NCBI GenBank assembly: GCA_047967505.1
Contig: CM106538.1
Origin: Dipteris shenzhenensis
Taxonomy: Eukaryota; Polypodiophyta; Polypodiopsida; Gleicheniales
Strand: one strand, 5' to 3'
DNA: 64,000 nucleotides
Every line of letters begins with the position of its first letter. Position 1 is the stretch's first letter. Under the pieces are notes generated by a model. It saw only the letters and a program-made list of their open reading frames with translations. It had not been told where the DNA came from and did not search any database. Positions 32,639 through 42,906 of the stretch are shown here, in pieces. Made by a program: the position numbers and the translations under genes.

Positions 32639-33700
32639 CTAACCACGGGTAGAAGTTGAAGCATCCCAATGGCGAGATTGTAATGGACGTGGTTTGAGAG
32701 CGAATACCTTTTTGGGTTGTTGCCAGGCACCCTGGGGAGAGGCATGAGATTCTAAAATTTTGCCCTTCCCCTTATCCTTTTGCTTAGCTGAAACCTGAAC
32801 CACATTTTCTTTGGAAGGGATAGATTTGGGAGCCACATCACCCAGTTTGGTAGGCATTGCCTTAGACCCCGGGGCATAAGTTGGGGGGGGAGTATTTTCT
32901 GGAGCAATAGCTGTGGGTGGGAGCTGATGCAGGACTGCAGGACACTATGAGGCTAAGTGGCCAAACTTATGGCATGTGAAACAAGCACCTGCAAAAACTC
33001 CCCATTTCAAATCAAAATATTTTTCACCGAGGGGAACATCCTCCACTTCTACCGCAATGGAAGGAGGGGTCGGGTGATCTGTATCCCAAAGAATACAAAA
33101 GCGATTGCGATTACCCGAAGGACGGGGTGGGCATACAACTTGCCCCGAAGTGGCTGCCAAACTTGGTAACTCAGCCCTCATATAGTCCGGAAAATCCACT
33201 ACCTCAACCCATACGGGGCAGTGATGTCGAATGAGGTTGTGGTAATCCTTGTTTGGCGACCATGGCATGACATGCACCATTTGTCTGCCATAGAATAAGG
33301 GCGACATCTCCAATATCTGTTGACGATATGAGGCATCCGAAAAGTGCACTTCATAAAAACCCCTAGAAGCAAAGTATACTCCTTCAACAAAGCAGCCTCC
33401 CAACAATGCTTGAACCCACTGGGCCACATCATTTGCTGAAGGTAACTTTCCTGGGAAAAAAATGATAACTGCTTGCTGAGAGAACTTTCGAAGAGGAGCA
33501 ACCAATGAAGGCAGCTTCAACTTGTATTTGATGGCCGGGGGAGGTTTGGCCCACTCCTTCCGGCTGTGATGAAATTCATCTTTAAGCATGTCAAAAACAT
33601 AGTGAGCGTCTACAGAATCTGCAGTAGAGAAATCAACTTGCTGTCTTTTGGAGTCCCGGGTCGACTCCTTACGAGAGTAACTTTTGAACTGGTCCTCCAT
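32639..33700 (-). pseudogene. LINE ORF1 (RNA-binding domain plus zinc knuckle), one internal stop
   Basis: The start is taken as ATG at 33700 (MEDQFKSYSRKES), because upstream sequence is the GTACGG-rich leader. Residues about 60-190 (SQQAVIIFFPGKLPSANDVA, GVYFASRGFYEVHF, PLFYGRQMVHVMPW) have the pattern of the RNA-recognition-like DUF4283 domain of plant LINE and related proteins. The knuckle reads CFTCHKFGHLAS, then an in-frame TAG (32947-32945) exactly before the final C. After the stop, the frame continues with a lysine-rich tail to 32639. Without the stop it would be a standard ORF1 protein of about 350 residues that coats element RNA. Confidence 0.82.
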
Positions 33701-33739
33701 GAAGAGAAACAGGGCAGGATTGATGAAATGGCAGAAGCA

Positions 33740-34095
33740 GAGCATAACTGTACGGACAAGGAACAGGCTGAAAGTACGAACTGTACGGAATGTACAAATC
33801 GTACGGATGTACGGAAGAGAGTCTGAGGGGGTGGAGTCGTACGGAAGGTGACAGGAAGCGCAGAGGCTGTACGGAGTGCAGAGATGGAAGGAGCGGCTGA
33901 CGCAAAAAGGCGAGGCAGGCTGTACGAAAAAGGACGAAGGGTACGGCTATACAGCGGGGACGAAGGTCGAAGGACGAGCAGATGTGGCGGGGCTGCGCAG
34001 GGAAGAAGCGAGCTGTCTGTACGGCGTCCGTACAGTTGTACGGGCAGAGCGCGGGACTGAACGGAAGCCTGACGCGGACCTGTACGGAGGCTTGG
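33740..34095 (-). promoter_or_regulatory. GTACGG-rich array in the LINE 5' untranslated region
   Basis: By hand count, about 14 GTAC tetranucleotides occur in ~350 bases, where chance predicts one to two. Most are in the context TGTACGGA (plus) or TCCGTACA (sense strand of the LINE). Because L1-type elements carry their promoter in this region, a regulatory role is a reasonable inference. GTAC is also the core bound by plant SBP-box transcription factors. Confidence 0.55.
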
Positions 34096-34140
34096 GGAGG
34101 CTGAGCAGCAACCCTCACGACCTTCCAACACCACACACCA

Positions 34141-34221
34141 CCACACCATTCCAATACACACACACACACCACACACACATACACACACACACATATATAT
34201 ATAGAGAGAGAGAGAGCCTGT
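34141..34221. repeat. (CA)n-(TA)n-(GA)n microsatellite tract
   Basis: Consecutive CA, interrupted CAT, TA and GA repeats. It holds the 5' target duplication copy of the LINE (34169-34186) and the left target duplication of the chromovirus (CCTGT, 34217-34221). Two unrelated elements thus inserted within 50 bases. Confidence 0.92.
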
Positions 34222-34614
34222 TGTCATGATTTGTGACGTATTCCTTTCTTTATGACTTATGGATGGTTTGATGAATGGACACTTGTGGAAGGGTATGCTC
34301 TTTCGACGGGACAATTCCTATGAGGCACAACCTTTCACAAGAGACATTCTATTGAAAAGACACTCCTATTGTAATGTACCCTCTCATCAAGGGTCACACC
34401 CTTCACAAGGGGTACACACCTCTTCATGCACATACACTTTGGAGTACACACCTTTTCATGTGTGACTCTTCACTCTCTATATAAGAGAGGCCCAACTGTA
34501 TGGATGACACTACAGACACTCAAGCAATACAAATATTCCTTGTTCTCTCCTATTTCAGTCTCCTTTCTGTTCCTTAGCACATTTCTAAATATAGTAAATC
34601 TAGGATTTCTTATA
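34222..34614 (+). repeat. 5' LTR of the chromovirus
   Basis: This 393-bp LTR starts TGTCATGATTTG and ends TTCTTATA; the 3' copy ends TTCTTACA, so the terminal CA has become TA here. It contains several CACACC-type motifs, a TATA box at 34478-34485 and a short transcribed part. Confidence 0.95.
34478..34485 (+). promoter_or_regulatory. TATA box of the chromovirus LTR promoter
   Basis: TATATAAG within ACTCTCTATATAAGAGAGG. The identical box is at 41468-41475 in the 3' LTR. Confidence 0.75.
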
Positions 34615-34615
34615 G

Positions 34616-34627
34616 TGGTGTCAGAGC
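34616..34627 (+). other. Primer-binding site, initiator tRNA-Met type
   Basis: TGGTGTCAGAGC, one transition away from the standard TGGTATCAGAGC, lies one base inside the 5' LTR. Confidence 0.88.
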
Positions 34628-36632
34628 AAATTTCGCTCCTGCCTGTAGGAAATGCCCCCCACCTTCTAGCGCCTATCTGTAGCGCCTATCTGATACATCT
34701 CTTTCCGCTAGAAGGATATCCGTGCACATTGTGCATGGAAGAGATGGAGAGAATGAGCGTAAAAATTTTTAGCGCCAACCCCACCTAAAGTCATCAATGG
34801 CCTCTCCATCTCCCCCACATCACGAGTTGATGTGAATGGACACGACAAAAATCGTGTCTTTTGATGTGCTTGGGCTGTCCCAAAACCAAGGGACACACCT
34901 TTTCCACCATCGGACACACCTTTTGATGAAGAGTTTCTCACTCCTCACCCAAGGGACACACCCCATCGTGGAAAAAAGGACACCTCTTTTCGTGTGAGGA
35001 CACCCCTTTTTAAAACAGGGTCACACCCCTTCATGAAAAGGTACACCTATTCCAAGGGTCACACCCCTTAGAATAGGCACACCTTTTGGCACCAAGCACC
35101 ACCCTACAAAAGGGTACCTAGAGGGCCTAAAAAGGGCAACCAGCCCTAAACCTAAGGCTCAACCCAAGATTACCCTTGTGTTCAAGTAACCCAACCTTTA
35201 ATTTTTGGGAAAAGCAAGGCCTAGCAGTTATTGCAGCCTTCGCAAATTGGCCTTTGGCGTCTCGTACATCGCGCCCTCTTCTCGAAAGTCACGCCTGCTG
35301 TTCTGTACAGTCTGTTCATGTCGATTCTGCCCCTCCCTTGCCGATTTCTTCTTGCCAGCCCACGCCAAGCCTGCTTGCCAGCCCACGCCAAGCCCACTTC
35401 AAGCTTGCCGTTTTCTGTTTGCAGCCTTGTGCTCAGCCTTTGGCGGCCTTCCATAGTCGCGCAAATCATGCCCTCAGCCTTCTATCTGTTCGCCAGCCTC
35501 TGCTCAGCCATGGATGTGTTCCATCGCCCTGAAGAGTGACAGCCTGACGCCCATTTCTGCACAGCCTGCTAGATCTCTTCACCTCACCATCTCAGCCTGC
35601 GAACAGAGGCCTTGTTGTTCAGCAATTTCCCTTAGCCAGCCCCTCTTGTACAAGAAAACCTCGCCTCTACACATCAGATCGAGATCCTGTGTGGTTCGTG
35701 GTTTTGCTGGCAACATCTTTCTGCCCACAACCGGACTGTTTGCTCGCTGAATCGCCTCCCTCTAAAGCAAACCCTAATTTTGAAACTTGAAGCCTGACAT
35801 CAGGACCTCCTTCAGCTCGCAATTGATGCTGTACTTTTTCCAGCCCGAAGCCCACCGCTAGTACACGCTTTTCAGCACAGTCGGGCAGCTCTAATCTATT
35901 CCAGGTGGATTCTTTCCATTCTATTTCTAAGGATTCTCTTTCATATTGTTATTTGACGCTCATTATCAAATTACAGCAAATGAAAGCCGCCTCCTTAAAG
36001 CATGGAAACCCCTGGTAATTCCCCAGTCCCTTCAAGGACACCTCAGGCATCATCTACCACACAATATCGTGTTTAGATTGCACAACCAGCCCATTTCAGA
36101 GCTTTTGCATCGTGGGTCTTCTGTGTCACGTGCCCTTCCAGTGACTTGGACCACATCCTATACCTTCTGCGTGAGGCACCTCAATTACATTACTTCCTCA
36201 GCATAGTCCTGGTTGTGTTCCACGAGACACGTAGATACCCAGAACCCGATATTCCTCACAAGTTTGCTGTCCATCTTTGCAGAGACTTTTACCCCTCAGC
36301 TTCAGCATCTCCAGGGTACTCTCCACCTCCTTCAGCTCCCAGATATCCTCCTATACAAGTTGTACCTTCCCCAAGACAGTATTTACACTCTGAAGGCACT
36401 CCTTCTCCTGGATATCCTCCACTTCTGACAGCAGCTCCTTATCCATTCTCAGATCCGTGGACTCTGCAACCTACCCCTGTACTCTCATGAGCAATAACAC
36501 CCATTTCGGAATCACCAGTGTTACCTCAGACAGGACCTCCTTTACCAGATTTCCACGGCTGGTTCCATCCTGTTTCTCCTGCCCCCTCCAACATGAGCAA
36601 TCTTAGGGAGCAGCCCGAATCTTCTTCCAGGA
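34628..36632 (+). other. Long chromovirus leader with CACACC repeats and a proline-rich open frame
   Basis: The part 34850-35100 holds about ten dispersed units of (G/A)GG(A/T)CACACC(C/T)(C/T)TT, which echo motifs in the LTR. The part 35240-35460 has repeated CCACGCCAAGCC-type phrases. A frame at 36146-36490 reads proline- and tyrosine-rich segments (PGYSPPPSAPRYPPIQ). It may be a remnant of an N-terminal gag extension, because gag proper starts soon after in a different frame. Two kilobases is long for a gypsy leader. Confidence 0.5.
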
Positions 36633-37890
36633 ATGGTACAAACTAGAGCGCAGGTTCGTGCTCTTCTCACAGGGACCTCAGATATGTCGCAACGCTCACG
36701 TGCAGCCTCTCCGGAGATAAGCGACTCAAGTCCAAAAAAGACCCCTGAAGTCAACTTACAAGGCGAAGCACTACTTCAACTTCAAATTTCCCAACTTCAT
36801 GACAGCATCTCCGACTTGGTCCAGAAGGTCCAACAACTCCAAGATTCTCGCAGTACCACACATACAGAGGATGACGTGATGCAACCAGACGACTATGTGG
36901 ACTCATTCCCCCCTAAGGTAGAAAACACTGAACTCTGTGCCCTCTACCGGTTACTCCAAGCTTCCAAAACTAAAAGACTTGACATTAAACTTCCGGAAGC
37001 CTACACTGGTCAACGAAACCGCCGAACAGTTGACCAATGGCTCGCAAAACTGCGCATGTACTTTGATACTGTTGACCTCACTGAAGGCAAAAAGATTGCC
37101 TTGGCAGCCTCCCTCCTCAAGAATACAGCTTTCCTATGGTGGCAACGACGCTTAAAGGACGGCAAAAGTGTGTTAACTTGGTAACGTTTTGAACACGTGC
37201 TCCGTAAGCACTTCATACCTACCAATGCGGACTTCCAAGCACGATCAAAACTCAAACAGTTGGAGCAAACAGGGTCCCTATCTTCCTACATCTCTCAGTT
37301 CACCACATGGGTACTAGAGATTGATGGTTTAATTGATGATGATCGCCTTCATGCTTTCATCTCAGGCCTAAATCCCTTGTTACGCATTGATGTCCTCAAA
37401 GCAAACATCACCACCACAGCTGGTGCTATTGCTTACACAGAGCGCATTACTGATTTCCAAAACACAGGAAAGCAGAGTGCTAATAGAACACCGAACTCTA
37501 CTATGGCCAAAGGTGCTCGCCCTCAAGATAACCCCAAGTTTAGAAAAAAATCGGGTAATCAAGGTCAACAACAGTCTCAAGATCCCCACAAGTCTCAGAA
37601 ATCGTATGCTGGATTCCAACAGAAGCACTCCTCCAAGGATCGCGCCTCTTCTTCTTCACAAAGTCATCACCGTCATCCCCAACATAAAGGTGCGGCCACT
37701 GATAAGAAGAACAACTCCAACACAAAAGGACTTTGTACCATCTATACAGGCGACCATAGATGGTTCGATTGTCCCAAGCGACCAAAGCAAAATTCCAATA
37801 TGGAACCTAGCACTTCCCAAACAAAAGATGCTACCCCAGCACAAGACAAGAAAGGAAAAGCTGTTCGAATGGCAAATACCATCCACATGA
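36633..37890 (+). pseudogene. gag: Chromovirus gag
   Basis: The start is ATG 36633 (MVQTRAQVRALLTG). A coiled-coil-like region with LQLQISQLHDSISDLVQKVQ precedes the capsid domain (LPEAYTGQRNRRTVDQWLAK to AFLWWQRRLKDGKS). An in-frame TAA at 37182-37184 interrupts it; the next residues [18 protein letters not shown] continue in the same frame, so one CAA-to-TAA change explains the stop. The knuckle at about 37735-37775 reads [13 protein letters not shown], with tyrosine in place of the second cysteine and one residue short. Gag forms the particle and binds RNA. Confidence 0.88.
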
Positions 37891-39497
37891 GCCTTGCCAG
37901 CAACCCCGGCGAACCTTCCCTGGCCACTCAAGTACTTTGTGTTCAAGGATCGATTCGTGGAACAACGGTCACTATCCTCATCGACAGTGGCTGCTCTCAT
38001 AACTTCCTAGCTAGTTCTATGGTTGACAAACTTCGGTTGACCACCAGTCCTAGTCCTATGGACTATCAGATTGAACTCGCAAATGGAACTACCTTCTTGT
38101 GCAACACCACGATCAAAAACTTGTCTTTTCGCATCCAACATTATACGGACAAGTTGAACTTCGACATCATGCCTCTTTCTTGGTACGATGTCATACTTGG
38201 ACAACAGTGGCTCTACGACTATGATCCATCAATCAGTTTTCACAGCCATACTATCCAGTTTGTCCACCAAGGAAAACTTATTGAGCTAACTGGTTCTAGG
38301 GACTCTCCTTCAACCCCAGTTGCCTCTACCCTACAAGTAAAGAAGTGGGTTCGTAAACATCAAGTAAAGACTTCACTTCTGTTGGTTACGGCAGTTTCGG
38401 AGTCACCAACAAAGGATCCTCCTGAATACCTCAACCAACCTTTTTTCCAACCCTACCTGGATATTTTTCCACAGGAATTGCCAAAGCAGTTACCACCTCG
38501 ACGACTAGTGGATCACCCAATCGAACTTATTCCCGGCAGTAATCCACCGTCGAAACCCCCTTATCGGGTTTCTTACACTCAAAATGAAGAAATCCAAAGA
38601 CAAGTGACCGAACTACTCGACAAAGGTCACATTTGGCCCAGTCGCAGCCCTTTCGGATCTCCTGTACTACTTGTGGAAAAAAAGAATAAGTCAATGCGCC
38701 TCTGCATCCACTACCAGGCCCTCAACAAGCTCACTATCAAAAATAAGTATCCATTGCCTCGCATCGATGACCTCTTCGATCAACTTCAACATGCCACACA
38801 ATTCTCAAAAATTGATCTTCATTCAGGTTATCATCAAATTCGCATATGAGAAGGCCATGAGTACAAGACAGCTTTTCGAACAAAGTATGGACACTATGAA
38901 TGTTTGGTCATGCCTTTTGGGTTAAACAATGCCCCGGCCACATTCATGACACTAATGAACCACATCTTCAGGCCTTTCCTCAATAAGTTCGTCATCGTTT
39001 ACCTCGATGACATCCTCGTTTTCAGCAGATCCCTACATGAGCACAAACAACATCTTCACCAAGTTTTTGAAGTTCTCCGCGCAAATTGTCTCTACATCAA
39101 CATTGAGAAGAGTGAGTTCTTCAAGACCCAACTCGAATATTTGGGACATGTTATTTCAGCTCAAGGCATCTCTGTGGATCCCAAGAAGGTCGAGGTAATC
39201 CGAAACTGGCCTACTCCTAAGAATGTTCATGATGTCCGCTCTTTTCTCGGATTGGCAAACTTCTACCATACAAAGGTCTATCAGTTTTCCAAAATCACAG
39301 CTCCTATGTCCGAATTATGGAAAAGCACAGTAGTTTTTCAGTGGCTTGCCGAAACAGAGTATAGTTTCCAACAACTCAAACAAGCACTCACTACCACACC
39401 AATTATGGCTATTGCTGACCCAAACCTTCCATTTGAGGTCATGACCGATGCTTCCGACATCGCTACAAGAGCAGTCTTGATGCAAGTCACTCTCTAA
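37891..39497 (+). pseudogene. pol: Chromovirus protease, reverse transcriptase and partial RNase H
   Basis: This continues in the gag frame. The protease has [11 protein letters not shown] with catalytic aspartate at 37983. The RT has [45 protein letters not shown], a TGA at 38847-38849 where CGA is expected, then EGHEYKTAFRT, VMPFGLNNAPATF and VYLDDILVFS (YLDD at 39000-39011). RCVDYRALN-type consensus reads LCIHYQALN here. RNase H begins at about 39420 (LPFEVMTDASD) but is cut short: about 60 codons are missing after AVLMQV, where a 14-bp tandem duplication marks the deletion (39498-39525). Confidence 0.9.
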
Positions 39498-41149
39498 AGT
39501 ATATCTTTACTAGTATATCTTTACTCAGCCAGTCATGAACGCTCGACAAGCACGCTGGGTTGAGTTTCTGGCCAACTTTCACATGACCATTGAGTACATT
39601 CCAGGACTACGCAATGTAGTTGCAGATGCTCTCAGCAAGTTAACTCTAGCATCAGCTATGGTAATCTCTACATTACCTGTGGATGTTCCGAATTCATTCA
39701 AAGGGAAGTATTTCAATGATAAAGACTTCGGCACAGCAATACAAGTTCTTTCAAAAGATCAACCTTCGACTTTCGAACAGAAGATTTTCTCATCCTATTC
39801 TTATACGGATGACCTTCTGTATTATCAAGATCGCGTCTGTGTACCACATGATAAGGATGTTCAACGTCTTTTGTTAAAAGAGCATCATGTAGTTCCTTAT
39901 GCTGCCATCTAGGCATCAACAAGACTTATAGGTTACTCAGTACAACATACTACTGGCCTCAGATGAAAAGCGACATCATCAAAATGGTTACATCTTGCTT
40001 ATCTTGCCAACAAATGAAAGCAAGCCGACGACTTCCAGCAGGACTTCTTCAGCCTCTTCCAGTTCCAACTGAAAGGTGGGAAAGTATTTCCATGGATTTC
40101 ATTACCACACTACCACGATCCTCCCGAGGTAACACTCAGATTATGGTAATTGTTGATCGATTGTCCAAAATGGCACACTTTGTTGCTTGCAAAAGAAGTG
40201 CACAGGCTCCGGACATCGCCAAACTCTTCATACAACACATCTTCTGACACCATGGATTGCCCAAGAATATCATATCCGACAGAGATCCTAAGTTTACCAG
40301 TCACTTTTGGATTTCACTGTTCGAATCTTTGGGTACAACTCTACTGTTCAGTTCAGCCTACCACCCAGAATCAAATGGCCAGACTGAAAGAGTCAACCAA
40401 GTTCTGGAAGAAATGCTTCGACATTATATTCAGTCATGCCTAGCAGCTTGGGAAGAGTATCTACCACTCCTTGAGTTTGCTTATAATAACTCTTTTCATA
40501 GTGCCATCAGCATGACTCCATTCCAAGCAGCTTATGGACACACTCCGATCGTACCAACGAATTTTGTACTTCAACATCGAGTGGCCCTAGCTGATCAACT
40601 GGTTCAAGAAATGCACGACATTCTACTCCAAGTCAGGGATCATATGCGAAAAGTGTAAGAGCGGTATCAACGGTTTGCCAACAAACATAGACGTCACCTG
40701 GAATTTGACGCTAGTGACATGTTGCTATTATTTGTAGCCCCACATCGCTATAAGACGGTTAAGTCTGTGTTTCCTAAGTTGCGACCAAGATACTATGGAC
40801 CTTTCCAGATCGTCAAGAAAAATTCACCTTTAAGTTACAAATTGGAATTACCACCATCTGGGGTAAAATCCATCCGACATTTCATATTTCTTGGCTAAAG
40901 ACGTACATTCCAGGCGATGAAGCAGTTCCTCCTGCAGGTGATTATGTCCCAGAAATCGAAGATGATTATGTTCTCCTTATTCTTGAGCGTATTCTGGACC
41001 ATCGACAGCGAGAGACTCGACATCGACTAATCACGGAATTCCTTGTTCTTTGGCGAGATCTGGACGACTCCGACACTACTTGGCAATCTGATGAAGACTT
41101 ACAGCAGTACCCTGACATTTTACAGCAATATTTTCAGAATTTACCATGA
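39498..41149 (+). pseudogene. pol: Chromovirus RNase H end, integrase and chromodomain
   Basis: After the deletion the protein resumes with MNARQARWVEFLANFHMTIE. The zinc-binding part of integrase (39880-40015) crosses a frameshift; its SCLSCQQMKASRR block is clear. The core has SMDFITTLPRSS, NIISDRDPKFTS and NGQTERVNQVLEE, so all three catalytic acids are present. Stops at 40245-40247 (TGA) and 40656-40658 (TAA) fit CGA and CAA. A one-base frameshift near 40858 separates the final part: WLKTYIPGDE, then YVLLILERILDHRQRETRH, EFLVLWRDLDDSDTTWQ and YPDILQQYF, which is a chromodomain, ending at TGA 41147-41149. Confidence 0.9.
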
Positions 41150-41191
41150 TATTTTCTACATCAGTTCATTATCTCCACCAGGGTCTTATTT

Positions 41192-41205
41192 TGAGTGGGA
41201 GGGGA
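41192..41205 (+). other. Polypurine tract of the chromovirus
   Basis: GAGTGGGAGGGGA lies directly before the 3' LTR, the usual primer for plus-strand DNA synthesis. Confidence 0.85.
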
Positions 41206-41604
41206 TGTCACGATTTGTGACGTATTCCTTTCTCTATATCTTAGACTTATGGATGGTTTGATGAATGGACACTTGTGGAAGGGTATGCACTTTCGACGGG
41301 ACAATTCCTATGAGGCACAACCCTTCACAAGAGACATTCTATTGAAGAGACACTCCTATTGCAATGTACCCTCTCATCAAGGGTCACACCCTTCACAAGG
41401 GGTACACACCTCTTCATGCACACACACTTTGGAGTACACACCTTTTCATGTGTGACTCTTCACTCTCTATATAAGAGAGGCCCAACTGTATGGATGACAC
41501 TACAGACACTCAAGCAGTACAAATATTCCTTGTTCTCTGTTATTTCAGTCTCCTTTCTGTTCCTTAGCACATTTCTAAATATAATAAATCTAGGATTTCT
41601 TACA
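41206..41604 (+). repeat. 3' LTR of the chromovirus
   Basis: This 399-bp LTR runs TGTCACGATTTG to TTCTTACA. It has AATAAA at 41583-41588, which the 5' copy has lost (AGTAAA). Confidence 0.95.
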
Positions 41605-42906
41605 CCTGTGGAGATACCTTGTAGAGCCGCCACCAAACAAGGGAACAAAAGGAAGCCTCTTTGCTTGACTAGCCCACGTATTAAGCAAGCGATCTTCAGT
41701 CCCCACCATATGACCGGTTTTCAGGATAGTTGCCTACACTCCACATAAAAGGTAAAACAAATCATCAAGTCAATGAGAATATGGCATCATGACCTATAAT
41801 CTCTCATGGCCAATTCAAACATCTTAGTTCGACCAAAAATTTTGATATAAACTCATCCTAAAATAGTTCTTCATCAGCTTAGAGGCATGCCATATTGATA
41901 TAGAAATCTCACAAAACAAGGCATTCCATATTTGTTAAAAACCTTCCAAACCCCACCCACCAAGCACAAAGCAAAGATGATCTACGAAACAGACAATGGC
42001 AGTTCAGTATGTTTGGTCTTTACTCAAAGGTGAACACCAAACACGAGGGATCACCACCACTGCTATGGTTCGACCTTCGATGCATACAGAGGATACAGAG
42101 GCTGCACCCCCACCACACACACAAAGAACTCGACAAAGGCAAATCCGAGATATGCTCGCGGCCCACCAGAGGAACCTACCATAGCACTACCTAGTAGGGG
42201 AGGTCTTTTGCACCTCCTGGGCACTTCATGCTTGACTCTAGGGCCTTAGTATACTACATTGCAACAGTTTCATTTCAAGTTTTGATTTTTGATTTGTTTG
42301 TTACCACTTAGCATACTAATAGAGTGTACCCTTGCAATTGAACAAGCCCACGATGGCTTGTCTTTGGAAGCACTTTGGATGATATGTTGTCTCATAGTGT
42401 CAGTGAAACATGCTACTAGAGTGGCTGAATGGGTGGGCCACATCTAGCCTAGAATCTTCAGGTAGGATCAAGATGGAGAGAATAGAGTTAATGTAGGACA
42501 TGTGATTCAGTTTCCCCCATGCACCCTTCTTATAAGGTTTCTTCAGTCTTCACGGACTTTTGGGTCTTCAATCTTTGATTTCAAAAAAAATGTAGTTTGA
42601 AATTGTGCCCTCTAGTGCTCCTTTGGAATGAAATGTTCGCCCTCTTTAGCTCTTCGACATGGTAGCCTTAACTTCGAAATCCCCAAATCGAATGCACTGT
42701 TCTATTTACTAAAAATAGTGATAGAGGAAATTTAAATTGTAATAGAGTTCTCATGATTACTCTTCTCTTATCACCAGTGGGAGGTCGAACACACTCAGGT
42801 GAGAAGAGAGTGTGCCCATGGTGCTTGATCAAGAGGAACATTTTCAAAACCCTTCAGACGGGGCGGAGGTGCAGAGGCTTTGGCTGCCCCGCAAAACAAA
42901 GGACAG
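41605..42906. other. Unassigned stretch between two LTR elements
   Basis: No gene or repeat family recognised on either strand. Open frames are short and show no familiar motif. This is sequence that pre-dates at least the chromovirus insertion on its left, and may be old degraded transposon DNA. Confidence 0.4.

Larger units (their letters stand above)
28656..34168 (-). mobile_element. Near-full-length L1-like LINE with microsatellite TSD
   Basis: Read leftwards, this ~5.5-kb element has a 5' untranslated region with a GTACGG array (33740-34095), ORF1 (33700-32639), ORF2 (32471 to about 28747), a 3' end with GAATATAAATAC, and an A7 tail (28656-28662). It is flanked by a 16-18 bp duplication of CCACACACACATACACAC (28638-28655 and 34169-34186). 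The duplication shows insertion into a CA/TG microsatellite. ORF1 has a stop, and ORF2 has an RT deletion, so this copy is not autonomous, but it is the best LINE here. Confidence 0.9.
34222..41604 (+). mobile_element. Ty3/gypsy chromovirus, complete, TSD CCTGT
   Basis: This 7,383-bp element has LTRs 34222-34614 and 41206-41604, a primer-binding site, a 2-kb leader, gag, protease, RT, RNase H, integrase and a C-terminal chromodomain, and a polypurine tract. CCTGT occurs at 34217-34221 and 41605-41609. By hand count the LTRs differ at 12 of ~393 positions (10 transitions) plus a 6-bp indel, about 3%. The chromodomain identifies it as a chromovirus, a lineage known to steer integration towards marked chromatin. 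It carries stops, a RNase H deletion and frameshifts, so this copy is inactive. Confidence 0.95.

Noticed and set aside
33610-34314. Long minus-strand frame rich in S, P, L and R upstream of LINE ORF1
   Set aside because: It runs through the GTACGG array and the CA/TA/GA microsatellite and overlaps ORF1 in another frame. It looks like a by-product of composition.
41605-42906. Possible host gene between the chromovirus and the Tat-like element
   Set aside because: Only short open frames with no splice-consistent coding pattern or familiar motif could be seen by eye.
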